Positions 12,332 to 22,249 are shown, counted from the first letter of the stretch. The stretch is DNA of 39,061 nt from Brachionus koreanus (GCA_016987375.1 PJRA01000011.1:218872-257932); one strand, 5' to 3'. The notes: generated from the letters alone by a model not told the origin. Translations and numbers: made by a program.

Positions 12332-12925
12332 AAAAAGATAAGATTTTTGAAATATATTAGCTACTAAAAGGATTGAGTTTAAAAAAATCTGGTCTGTAAA
12401 AATCGTGTCAAAAAAAATCAAGTAATAAAATAATCAAGTCTAAAAAAATAAATACTCTTCAATAAAGAAATCGTCTACTTTAGGTAAATATGTCACAAAA
12501 CTTTGAAAAACCTTGAAAATTAAATACTTCCTGTTTAGCTTCTTTTGATGATTTCGAACTTAAATAAATGCTTAAATTATCAATTTTATATAAAAACATA
12601 ACAATTTTTAATATTTTTAATATTTTATATTAAAGCTAACACTCATTATTTCATTCATACAGGATTATATTGATGTTTTTGTTGAAAGCTCATGAAGTTC
12701 TGAACTTACAACCTTACTTTGTAAGATGTTAAATGAGCTCTTCCAATGGACAACAGTTTTTCTGTAACATTTCTAATTTCTCTTTCAAATTCTAATTAAT
12801 CTAATTAATTTAATACTAATTGATTAACTTTTTTTATGGACACTTTTAAATTTTAAATACCAACAGCGAAAGAAGTTTTATTACTCAAAGCTTTATATTT
12901 TAAATATTAAATAAACTATTAAAAA

Positions 12926-12974
12926 TTAATCTGAAGGAGCTTAAGCTCGGCACAGAAATTCAAATAAATAATAA
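12926..12974 (+). repeat. 49-bp dispersed repeat, copy 1 (LINE/SINE-type 3' tail)
   Basis: Starts TTAATCTGAAGGAGCTTAAG and ends in AAATAAATAATAA. It matches 35191-35239 at 46 of 49 positions. It contains the palindrome GAGCTTAAGCTC. The A-rich simple-sequence end and lack of upstream homology suggest a strongly 5'-truncated retroelement tail. Confidence 0.75.
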
Positions 12975-13005
12975 ATCTATTTAGGTTAAAAATTTTATAA
13001 AAAAA

Positions 13006-13143
13006 ATGAATTTTGAATATCTAGATCCGGAGAAAACATCAGCTGTTTATAATCAGGTTCGATTTAAATCGGAACCCAAAATAAAGTTGGAACAACTCTT
13101 TGGAGATGCTGCACATGCAACAAAGTTACATTTAAATGTTTAA
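13006..13143 (+). pseudogene. 45-codon coding-like fragment, unidentified
   Basis: ATG frame reading MNFEYLDPEKTSAVYNQV, then FKSEPKIKLEQLFGDAAHAT, closed by TAA. Amino-acid use is protein-like and not the Asn/Lys/Ile pattern of random frames here. Further coding-like words continue after the stop up to about 13430 with several stops. It is probably debris of the enclosing element's protein. Confidence 0.35.
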
Positions 13144-13713
13144 ACGACAAAGTTATTCGCGAACCTGTAAGTTCCATACATTTAACTAAATGTTTAGTTC
13201 TACTTCCGTCATATATCGAATCTGTTTAACAATACGAAGTTCTAAAATATTTGGCCAAAACAATTAATGTTTTTAAGTATTTATGCTGGCGCAGATCTAT
13301 TGTGAAAAATTGTCTGTTTTGCAATTAAAATTTGACCCGAGAGAAGTTTCCGAAAAATGACCAACATTTCAAACTGCCAAAAGTTGCTGCTCTGCTATTC
13401 GTCGTAACAAATATTACTGGCTTATTTTTAAAAAATTAATAACCAGATAAAAATAGACTCGATTTTTTTACACCCGATTTTTTACAGACCAGATTTTTTT
13501 GTTGACTCGATTTTTACATCACATCCCACTAAAAGAATATTTACTTATGTTATTTAATTAGATAAAATCGATGCAAAAAAAAAACAATTATAAATAATAA
13601 TAAATTTTATCAAAACATTTTAATATGCAATTAAATTTCATTGCATCTTTAGATATTTTAATGCTTTTTAAAAATATTAAAAAATAAACTATGAAATGTT
13701 ACGAAATTTTAAC

Positions 13714-13742
13714 ATTCAAAAGCCTCATGGAGGCCTTTTGAA
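13714..13742. other. Hairpin
   Basis: TTCAAAAGCCTC and AGGCCTTTTGAA form a near-perfect inverted repeat around ATGG. It may be a solitary end or loop of a small foldback repeat. No associated gene. Confidence 0.5.
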
Positions 13743-13894
13743 CCTTTTTTTACTTCTTTTCGTTATTTCTTTTAGTTTTTTATGTTTAAAAATTTATAAA
13801 AGAATATTGATAAATTTTATTTTAATGGATTAAGTAGCTAATTTAATCGAAAACCTAATGTTATCTAAATGTACAATTTTAATTTTTTTATTTA

Positions 13895-15249
13895 TGTGTC
13901 GTGTTGAATAAACATAATTAATTGTTTAGTGCAAAAATAAAAAAATATATAAGTTAATAGTGTAAATAATAAAACTGAATATATTTTGGTCTAAACTTGG
14001 TGTTTATTTTGTCAGAACTATTAAAAAAAATTTAAATTACACTAAATTCTTCTTAAAAAAGTAAATATTTCTTGCATTTTTTGATCAGGTTGTTTTTCCA
14101 GCTGTTCATCCACTTGCGAATATCCAGTATTGCACAAAAACTTTGACGCACTAGTTTTTTACATATGTTTATTTAGTAAGACATAAAAAAATTAAAATTT
14201 GTTTTAAAAATTGATTTTTTAATAAAACTAGTTCTGCTCTTCAAATTGATACAAAATACATGATAATTTGCTTTTACACTTAAGCTGAAAAATAGAAATT
14301 AAAAAATACCACAAAAATGTCAATCAAAAGTTTTTGCACAAAAGTTTAGATGCACATCATTAATCTTTTATTAAAAATTCATGAATTAATAAATTATTAA
14401 ATAATAAATTTCTAATTATCTTTTAATTAAAAATTATGCAATTAGTGTTAAATTCATAAATTAAACATCGCTATAAAACTTTCGGTTCAGTGACTTTGAC
14501 TAATAAAAACAATACGCCGAAAAATTAGAAACCTTGGTAAAAAAAAATGGGTAAAAAAAGCGTTACCAATGAAGTTAGATGTCAAATAATTTGACTTTAA
14601 AAGATAAGACTAAAAGTAATAGGGAAATAGCTAAATTAAGGGGAGTATCAGAAAAATGTGTGAGAACCACAAGAAAAAACTATGATACCTTTGGGACTCC
14701 GAAGGAATAAACCAGGCCAGGGAGACCAAGAAAGCCAACTTATAGGGACCAAAATAGTTTAATTATACAGGTAAGAAAAAATCCTACAATAAGTAATAAC
14801 AAGTTGGCCTCTGATTTTAATTCTAAGTTTAAAAATGTTAAGGCTAGTACAGAAACAGTAAGGCGATTTCTTACTAGTAAAGGAATAGGAACCTACACAG
14901 CTCTGAAAAAGCCATTACTGATCGAAAAAAATGACCATGCGTCTAAACTTTTGTGCAATACTGTATTGTTAAAATCAACTAGTGTCATATGACATATCAA
15001 TTATGAACTAAGTTTGGGTTAATTAAGGGATAATTCTCTCGAAATATGTTTCATATTTGTAAACAGAAATTATTTAATTTTTAAGGTTTAAATATTATAG
15101 ATAAAATTTTAGGTTTTTTTATAAATAAATCTTGTTTAAAAAAATACTTTTAGTCTAATTAAAAATAATGAATCTTAAAAAACCTAATTTTATGAAAAAG
15201 ATCAATTATTTTGTGTAAACAATTAATTGTGCTTATTCAACACGACACA
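13895..15249. mobile_element. Tc1-like DNA transposon, defective, 1355 bp
   Basis: Terminal inverted repeats of 34 bp (13895-13928 and 15216-15249) agree at 32 positions and begin TGTGTCGTGTTGAATAA. TA dinucleotides flank both ends (13893-13894, 15250-15251), the target duplication of Tc1/mariner elements. Overall length is normal for Tc1, but the transposase inside is broken and lacks the catalytic half, so the copy is not autonomous. Confidence 0.93.
14547..14992 (+). pseudogene. Tc1-like transposase, N-terminal DNA-binding part, broken
   Basis: Begins MGKKSVTNEVRCQII. After a one-base frameshift at about 14590 it continues DLKDKTKSNREIAKLRGVSE, CVRTTRKNYDTFGTPKE, an in-frame TAA, then TRPGRPRKPTYRDQNS, which includes the GRPR AT-hook-like linker between the two helix-turn-helix subdomains. 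It reads on through LASDFNSKFKNVKASTETVR and ALKKPLLIEKNDHASKLL and stops at 14990. The DDE domain that should follow is missing; 15000-15215 is plain AT-rich sequence. In the family the N-terminal part binds the inverted repeats. Confidence 0.85.
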
Positions 15250-16610
15250 TATAAAGCTAAATCTTAATGCTCCAAGACCAAAAATATAGGGCATAAAAAA
15301 GGTGTCTTTATCTTTTAGATTTATAAAAAATCACTTATTTTCATTTTATAAAATTAAACTAATAAATTTTATAATAATTAAATTATTTATTATAAATAAA
15401 TTCAATTTATTCATGTAAATTCTGTCTCATAGACAAGTTTAAAAAAAGATCAATCATATAACTAATAAAACAATTGATTTTAATAGAAATGATAAGATTT
15501 CTAAGTTTTATCGCAACAAAAACATAGCTCTTAATTTCACTTTCTTAAATTCACCTGTTAATTTGTATTCAGTTGTGCATGAATAGTTTATTTTTGTTAA
15601 AATTTAATGATATTTATTCAAATAAAATTCCTATGAAAGTGGAAAAATCTTCTCTGCTCCACGGAGCGAATGTTTAAATCCCTTTCATCAATATTAATAA
15701 AATTTACTATTTTTATACAATTTTAACTTTTTTTTTCTTTTTTAACATAGCCAGAACATTGAATTAATTGAATTATTAAAAAAATAAAATGTAAAAAAAA
15801 CTTGATAAATTATTTAGCAGAATTCTGCATTTTCAAAAAAAAGATGCAAAATTTTAGCTTCAAAATAAAATCTTATAGCTTTCAAATTAATTACGTTTGC
15901 CTGTTTTATTAGGGTAAAAAAAAACAAATACTAAAGAAAATTATTATTTAAAAAGAACAATTGAATGAATCATTATAATGGAAAAAATAATAAAATATCT
16001 TTAGAAAAATGCCATGGTCTATTTATTTTTTATATTTGCTTTTGTTTGTATGAATAAATAAGTTAAACTTATTTAACTTTTTTATTCTAAAAGACTTTTT
16101 TATTTTAAGAGATTCCGCCATAAAGACTATGAAAAACTGAACTTGTTTGAATAAAAGAAATTTTCAACGATGAAAATCAAAATTAAATTAATTGACCATT
16201 TATCAAAAGAAAGAAAATATGATCACTAATTTAATTTTGTTATTTGTAATAATAAATGAATTTTAACAATTCAAATAAAAAATGCCTACGTATTTTATTG
16301 AATTATACTTTTTATGTTGATGACGAATTTTAGAAATAAAACTTAAGTGATGAGAAAAGATGAGCAATTTGGTAGTGCAAATATTTATAATCGTTTTAGC
16401 ATCGACTCAACTTGATTTTTAAAAAAATAAATTTCTTTTTTTTTTTATTGTAAAATTATTCCTAAAATATCGAATATAAAAAGAGGAAAATCGTCAAAAT
16501 TTTTTCATAAAAATCATAATAAAACACAAAAGCGAACACGTAGAAAATAGTTTATTAAATAAATTATAAATATTTTTAGCTCAAAGTAAACAGATCTTAA
16601 TAAATTGACA
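15250..16610. other. AT-rich spacer upstream of the STARD10-like gene
   Basis: No reading frame of convincing composition. The last part, about 16480-16610, presumably contains the promoter and 5' UTR of the next gene. TTTTTAG at 16574-16580 and AAACAG at 16588-16593 are possible 5' UTR or trans-splice acceptors. Confidence 0.5.
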
Positions 16611-17481
16611 ATGCTCAATTTAGGCGAAGTTAAATTGCCTACTGATAAGGATTATGAAGACATGCGACAGTTGTGTGAGAGTGAGCAAGGCTGGACCATT
16701 GATTACACTAAAAATAACATCAAGATATGGACAAAACAAAATGAGCAATCACCATTCAAAATGATCAGAGCGCGATGTGAGTTGAGTGATGTGTCGGCTT
16801 CAGTTTTGTACAATGTAATTCAAGATGATGATTACAGACGACAATGGGACACTAAATTAGACACTTGTCATGATATTTGTTACATTTCACCTTGCAGCAA
16901 CATTGGATATTATGCTCTTAAATCTCCGAAGCCTTTTAAAAACAGAGATTTTGTTACTCAACGTTGTTGGCTAGATTTAGGTGAAAATAATGATAAAATT
17001 TTATTCAATCACTCGGTTAATCATGCAGTAAATTTAAATTAAAATACTTAAAATACTTTTTATTAATTTAATTTTATAAATAATTAAGAAATTTCCTCCC
17101 AAAAAAGGTTATGTGAGAGGAGTGTCGTTTATAACTGCTACTTTAATTAAGTATACATCACCGAAGTCATGTATTTTTTATTACGTGACTCAATCGGACC
17201 CTGGTGGTTCGTTTCCGGCTTGGGTTGTTAACTCGACGACTCGAGTTATAGCGCCTAAGTTTATGAAAAAAATTTACAAAGCTTGTTTAAAATATGAAAA
17301 ATGGAAGGCTAAGCATAATCCTGGTTTCATGCCTTGGGTTAATCCTGAGCAAGTGACTGTTCCGCGTATTGACTGGAATGATATTCAGACTTTAGATCTG
17401 TCTCATTTCAAAAACAATCAAGTTGATGAGAGTCAAATTTCTGAGAATCAAATTCAAGACAACGATGTTGATGAAGATTAG
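16611..17481 (+). CDS. STARD10: START-domain lipid transfer protein, STARD10-like, 269 aa, two exons
   Basis: Exons 16611-17027 and 17089-17481. Members of this PCTP/STARD10 group bind phosphatidylcholine and phosphatidylethanolamine in a START cavity and move them between membranes. Signatures in order: YNVIQDDDYRRQWDTKL, SPKPFKNRDFVTQRCW, the segment ending FNHSVNHA at the exon junction, then KFPPKKGYVRGVSFITATL, YYVTQSDPGGSFPAWVVN, PKFMKKIYKACLKYEKWK and the tail motif HNPGFMPWVNPEQ that is characteristic of STARD10. An acidic C-terminal tail (DNDVDED) follows, as in STARD10 (291 aa in human). The start is the ATG at 16611, two codons inside a longer open frame. The 61-nt intron is fixed by the conserved protein and ends in AAG. 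AATAAA follows at about 17522. Confidence 0.93.
17028..17088 (+). other. Intron of the STARD10-like gene with AAG 3' splice site
   Basis: The donor is GCA|GTAAAT and the acceptor TAATTAAG|AAATTT. Without removal the frame ends after HAVNLN. No YAG lies between donor and the conserved KFPPKKGY, so AAG must be used. Confidence 0.85.
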
Positions 17482-17651
17482 TTGTTGAACTTTTCCAAAG
17501 TTCTTTATTTCATAAAATTTAAATAAAATATTTTCATTTAATAATAATAAATAAATATTATGGCTTTTTTTTTATTTCTCATTTTAACTATTAAAAAATG
17601 TTGATTTTAAAATCTTTTAATTAGGCTTCTAAATTGCTAATTATTTTTTAT

Positions 17652-18420
17652 TTATAATTTAAAAGAATATCTTTTTAGAATTTTAGTAATAATTTTCTGT
17701 ATTTCAAAAGTCTCTTCTTTTAGAGGCTTTTTTTTCATACAAAATTTATGAATGTGGTGAAAACGACGTGGTCTTATTGTTGAAAGTAGATTGAATCTTC
17801 TTTGTATAAAAGAAAATTTTATTTTCTTAACTATTTGATTTATGTATATTGTGAAGTATGTGTCTAAAGGATGATTGACGATATTGTTTGAATAGGAAAC
17901 CAATTAATTGAGGGTTCGAGACTTTTTTACAGCCAAATCCAAAGAGTAGAAGCTTCTATCTTTTTCCATTTTTTTTAATGAATTTCGCAATAAGTTTTGA
18001 ATTAACAATTGGTAGACCTAGATATTTGAACTTGGATTTCTAAAACCGTTGATTAAAAAAGTCATCTTTAAACTTGCAACTTGATGGCGACATAGTTAAA
18101 CACATTGATTTGTTGGATTAAAGTCAATTTTCCATTTTTTTGCAAAATAAAAACATTTATTGATTAAGCTTGCACATAAAATGGGGTTAAAATTAAAATG
18201 TTGTCGCAATAGGCTACACATGATAAATTTACCGTTTGAAACTTGGCAAACGCGTGCAGGATTACGTACTTATGAAATTTATATGAAATTTCATAGATAT
18301 AGTCAAATTTATGGACTACTTTATTTATTTAAAAAATATAGTTTGGGGTTAAACCCGGGCAGTTTGGAATGGATCTTAGTCCTTCCTTTCAGCCGCCTTG
18401 AAAAAAAAATTTGTTTTTAG
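17652..18420 (-). mobile_element. Decayed non-LTR reverse transcriptase fragment
   Basis: Minus-strand translation gives NLSCVAYCDNILILTPF, a mutated YADD box (YCDN, 18200-18214). Fragments follow in shifted frames: WKIDFNPTKSMCLTMSPSSC, KYLGLPIVNSKLIAKF and, down to 17652, RRFNLLSTIRPRRFHHIHKF. The arrangement box-A-D-D, KS/T, YLG matches LINE reverse transcriptases. There are several frameshifts and stops. The plus-strand frame at 18160-18420 is merely its antisense. Confidence 0.7.
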
Positions 18421-18634
18421 TAATTTTTGAAATAATAGTAAAATCGGTAAATAATAATTAAAGTAAAAATAATAAGGATAAAAGCCACAGTATACTCTGT
18501 GTCAAGAAGATTTTTAAGTAGCTTTGTTTGTCTTTTTATCTGATATCTCATATACAAAATTTAATAGCAAGAGAAAATAGATTATAAATTATGTAAATAA
18601 AAATTAATTATTTTTTGATTTAGATTTCGAAAAT

Positions 18635-19345
18635 TTATAGCAGGAATTGTTTCTCTTTAGATTTTGTAAAGATTTCGAATAATGTTTGGAATCTACGTGA
18701 ACTATGGTCCGAGTTTAATTGTTCCGATCTAAGAAGGTCATCATTTATTTGCTCGTGTGCTGATCTTGAGGCAACATATTTGTCTAGAAGTTTTAAGAAT
18801 CGAGGTGCTAGCATTTCGATGTTCATATCGTGGTGAATTTGTGTAGTCCGAGTTTTTAAAAGGTAAAATTTTATTATCTTTAGTATTCGATTTTGAATTT
18901 TTTGACATTTTTCTAGTATGGTCTGAGTAGATGTCGACATAGGAATAAATAGATAATCAAAGTGGGATCTGATTAGACTTTTGTAAACAGTTATTGCTAA
19001 AGATGTGCGGTTTTTTATTTTTAAGTTTTTAATTTTTTTGATAATATTTGCCTTGCTTAGAATTTTTGCCGAGAGTTCTTCGAAGTGTTTTTTAAAACCT
19101 AGTTTTGGATCGAGTTTGTGTCCGAGATAGCGTCGAAAAGGGTCAGGTGGTATTTCTTGATTGTTTAATTTTAAATCAAGTTTGTATTTTCTAAAATAAT
19201 TCCGTCTGAATCCAGCTGAGGTGAAAACTGTATAGATTGTTTTTGAACAGTTGATCTTTAGTCCCCAAGTTAAACAAAATTTTTCGATTATAAATATGGC
19301 ATTTTGTAAAATTTTTTCAATTTTCTTTAGACTTTTAAGAATGGA
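18635..19345 (-). mobile_element. C-terminal part of a non-LTR reverse transcriptase, still open for about 236 codons
   Basis: Reading minus from 19345: NAIFIIEKFCLTWGLKINCS and KTIYTVFTSAGFRRNYF, then RRYLGHKLDPKLGFKKHFEE, SLAITVYKSLIRSHFDYLF, PMSTSTQTILEKCQKIQNRI and a stop at 18635. These are the W-LKIN-KT, YLG-LD-L-FK-H and Y-S-IRS-DY motifs of LINE reverse transcriptases after the YADD box. The 5' side is cut off. Codons are uninterrupted, so this copy is younger than its neighbour at 17652-18420, which includes the YADD region and therefore comes from a different copy or family. Confidence 0.85.
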
Positions 19346-20012
19346 CTACTAATGAAGATGGAAAAATATTGTATGATGAACAATATTTAAAAAGTTTTCT
19401 TAGATATCATAGTTTCAAAGTTTATTCAAGTATTTTTGCTAAACTAAGCTTATAAAAAATGACTTAAATTTAAAATTTCTAAGTCTTTGAAAATTAGCAA
19501 ATTTTAATAATCGTGAATCTTGAAAGGCTTATAAATCAATTAATTAATTATTTTGATAAGAATAAAAATTGAATCTTGAAAATTTGTTTTTCAAGTTGTT
19601 GAATTGATATTAGCTCTGTCTGTTATTTTCTATTAACAAAAAATTTCCGAAATTATGAAAGTTAACATTATTTTTGAGACTATTTTTACTTTATGATACA
19701 TTGGCCCTTAAAAATAAAAAAAAAAATTACTTAAAAGGATCATTTATTCAACACAAACAATTAGAATTTTAATTTATTATCAAAAAAAAAATCTAAATGA
19801 TACTTAGAATCATAGAAATATTTTTAATCCAAAATTTTGCGTTGAATAGAAAATAACCAACTTTTTTTTTTCTGGAATAAAAAATTTGTTTTGAAAAAAA
19901 AATCTAATAATAAATTGTTTTGGTCAGTCCGAAGCTCTCGATTTAAATCATTTAACTAAATAAATAAAATAATTCTCATTTGTTAAGTATTATATTGGAG
20001 ACTACTTCGTTT

Positions 20013-20140
20013 TGTGATCATACTTGATCACAGTCAAACTTAAAAAAAAAAAGATCCCGAAATTCCTTATTTAATCCCAAATTTAGAATTTTGATCACAA
20101 ATTTGGATACCCGATCACAAAATCTTTTTTTTTGAGTCCA
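20013..20140. repeat. Cluster of GATCACAAA repeats, possible small MITE
   Basis: TTTTGTGATCA at 20011-20020 is inverted at about 20092 (TTGATCACAAA) and again near 20120 (CGATCACAAAATC), with a T/A run and GAGTCC beyond. This resembles the unit-built ends of the 12.37-13.52 kb element in style (CCCGAT-type words next to A/T runs), but is not clearly homologous. Confidence 0.35.
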
Positions 20141-20369
20141 AAGTTCCAAGTAAAGGCATTAATTAATGAAAGAATTAAGGAATCTCTTACTCCATTAGCA
20201 GAACAAACGGAACTTGGAGCATAATCATTTAAAAAAATGCTCTTTTGTTTTAAATTATATTTAAATTATGTGGTAACGATTAAATTCTATCATTAATCAA
20301 AATCTATGAATCTAAAAATCAAGTTTTTTAACTTTTACGCCATAGTTGTATATTAATATTTTAAAATTC

Positions 20370-20398
20370 AAAAGCCGGAGATTTTTTTTCCGGCTTTT
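20370..20398. other. Hairpin with 9-bp perfect stem
   Basis: AAAAGCCGG (20370-20378) and CCGGCTTTT (20390-20398) enclose an 11-nt loop. It is the most GC-rich point of its neighbourhood. No gene ends here, so a terminator role is unsupported. Confidence 0.6.
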
Positions 20399-20672
20399 AA
20401 TGTTACATCAAATTGTTTTATTTTTTTAAATAAATTTAGTAATTCTTGATTTTTTTTTCAACCATATATCTGAAATAAAAAAATTTAAAATTATTTAATT
20501 TGTATGACTAAATATGCTTATTTCTATGAAATAAAAATTAAAAGGAAAATATAACACAGAGTTTCGCCTTGAGTTTTGAATTACTGTCATTTAATAAATA
20601 AAAAATATTGATTTAGATACTTTACTAACTATTTAAATTTAAAAGTAATAACATTTTTATTTTATTTTAAAA

Positions 20673-20975
20673 ATGAAAGATTTAAATAATACCAATGATC
20701 AATATAATAAAATATACTGTTCAGACAATTCGGCATTATTGGTAGAAGCTATTTTAAAATTTAATAACCAAGTTATTGGTTATTATTTTGTTTTGATTGC
20801 TCTAGTTTTAACAGCAACTGCAGCTGTATTTTCAATGAATGTCGACAGTTCAAAACTTGATGGACCTAAAGTGAAACACTTTTCAAGACTGGCTTTTGTA
20901 TTTCTGGCTTTAGCATCAGTTATTGTAATAATTTGTTTAATTAGCACATTGATTTTGTTGTTTTATTATTTCTAA
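20673..20975 (+). CDS. Small membrane protein with two hydrophobic helices, 100 aa, unknown
   Basis: Starts at ATG 20673 in an AAAATGAAA context and ends TAA. The N-terminal 33 residues are polar (NNTNDQYNKIYCSDNS). TM1 is about 35-55 (IGYYFVLIALVLTATAAVFS), a polar loop is about 56-70 (NVDSSKLDGPKVKHF), and TM2 is about 72-99. Residue use (Ala, Val, Thr, Asp, Gly) is unlike chance frames here. AATAAA occurs at about 21038, some 60 nt after the stop. No family recognised; function unknown. It could be the last exon of a larger gene, but no upstream exon was seen. Confidence 0.6.
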   Translation: MKDLNNTNDQYNKIYCSDNSALLVEAILKFNNQVIGYYFVLIALVLTATAAVFSMNVDSSKLDGPKVKHFSRLAFVFLALASVIVIICLISTLILLFYYF

Positions 20976-21270
20976 TTCAAATGCTTACAAGTTTTACTTT
21001 TTTTTAATATTTACCTAAACTATTTCTTATTAGTTTAATAAAATGGTTTTTAAATTTTTAGAAATTAAAATGCAATTTATCTTTTGCTCATATTATAAAA
21101 TGTCATTTTAAAAAGATTTATGACCGAAAAAAGAAAAAAAATTGTAAGAATTCAACATTGCAGTTTTTTAAATTTAGGACAAACAAGTTTTTTAAATGTA
21201 ATATAGTTTAATATTCATAGTTGCATTATTAAGAACATTCTGGTAAAATTCGCAAATTAAACATAATTTA

Positions 21271-21448
21271 AATTTGGACAAATTTGGCTGTAGCGCATTT
21301 TTTAAAGATTTTGCACATCATTAACAGATTTTAACTATTGATGCAACTAACAGAATTAGCTAATAACCTTTAGAAAAAAAGCTACTAGCTTTATCGCGTT
21401 AAATTATGTTCTATTTAATTATTTTGTAAACCAAATATCACAAAAACC
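21271..21448 (+). repeat. Dispersed repeat family 1, copy A
   Basis: Contains GACAAATTTGGCTGTAGCGC, CACATCATTA, GATGCAACTAA, ACAGAATTAG and ends CACAAAAACC. It aligns with copies at 21899-22080 and 38561-38763 but lacks the second GTTGCA block present in those. Likely a non-autonomous transposon or transposon end. Confidence 0.75.
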
Positions 21449-21898
21449 AATATTTCTATTAAATCAAAAAAATAATACCAGAATGAGTAAGCCAAATCAA
21501 TATTTTAAAATATTTTAAAAGCTTTTAATTTAATCCTGATTATTTGATTAGATTTAAACAAAATAAATTTACACAAGTCATTTAGATTTGTCAATAATTA
21601 AAAGTATGTAAAAAACATGTTGTAATTAAAAAATAAAATTTTTTTGAAAATTAAAATTATGGAGTTGCATTAGTAATTTATTGATTTCTCATTTGATTTT
21701 AGGGGTTTATTTTATCTTATATGTAAAACTAAATTAAAGACTTCCCTTTGTTGATTCTATTTGTATCTTAAAACCAGTACTTTGTTCATTAATCTTTAAA
21801 ACAGAAAAGATATAAATTTGAATTTGAATTTAATCTAAGGTATTCAGGTCCTTAGACTATTAAATCTCTGTCATTATAATATTATTGATTTACTACAA

Positions 21899-22080
21899 AC
21901 AAGACAAGTTTGGCTATAGTGCATTTTACAGAGACTTTGCACATCATTAGCAGACTTTGACTCTTGGTGCAACTAAGTATGTTGCAATTTGTTGCATTCA
22001 CAGAACTAATTAAAAGCCTTCAGAAAAAAAGTTATAATATTTGTTCAATTTTTTTATTTTGTACTAAATTTCACAAAACC
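21899..22080 (+). repeat. Dispersed repeat family 1, copy B
   Basis: Reads GACAAGTTTGGCTATAGTGC, then TTTGCACATCATTAGCAGAC, GTGCAACTAAGTATGTTGCA, TTGCATTCACAGAACTAATT and ends TTTCACAAAACC. Same orientation as copy A, about 630 bp away. It lies just beyond the 3' side of the MULE remnant. Confidence 0.8.
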
Positions 22081-22249
22081 ATAATATGGAACTCAAAAAT
22101 TTCAAATCTACTTAATCCAAATTTTCGCATGGTCTAATAGCGTAATCACACATTTAGGTCCGCATCAAACACTGAAAGCCTTAGTTTAATGGGTCATCAA
22201 GACTCGATTTTAAACTAAAAAATAAAAAATAATTATTTTAAATTATGCA

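Larger units (their letters stand above)
12370..13520. mobile_element. About 1.1-kb element with inverted ends made of tandem 15-bp units
   Basis: AAAAAAATCTGGTCTGTAAA at 12381-12400 is mirrored at 13481-13500, and pairing extends inward to TCG. Both ends contain successive A-rich units of the form AAAAAAATC followed by TGGT, GGGT, AAGT or GAGT, about four per end. Inside is a 45-codon coding-like frame (13006-13143) and a LINE-like tail inserted at 12926-12974. Superfamily unknown. A clear target duplication was not seen. Confidence 0.55.
19346..20672. other. AT-rich spacer with small inverted repeats
   Basis: No gene. It holds TGTGATCA-TACT-TGATCACA (20013-20032) with further GATCACAAA copies at about 20093 and 20122, and a 9-bp stem hairpin at 20370-20398. 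The last 100 bases precede the small membrane-protein gene. Confidence 0.6.

Noticed and set aside
18160..18420. 86-codon plus-strand frame
   Set aside because: Antisense of the minus-strand reverse transcriptase remnant that includes the mutated YADD box.
20013..20032. TGTGATCA-N4-TGATCACA as a CRP-type operator
   Set aside because: Resembles a bacterial regulator site, but the context is an animal genome; more likely transposon sequence.
20370..20398. GC-stem plus T-run as an intrinsic terminator
   Set aside because: Bacterial-type terminators are not meaningful here and the T-run lies in the loop.
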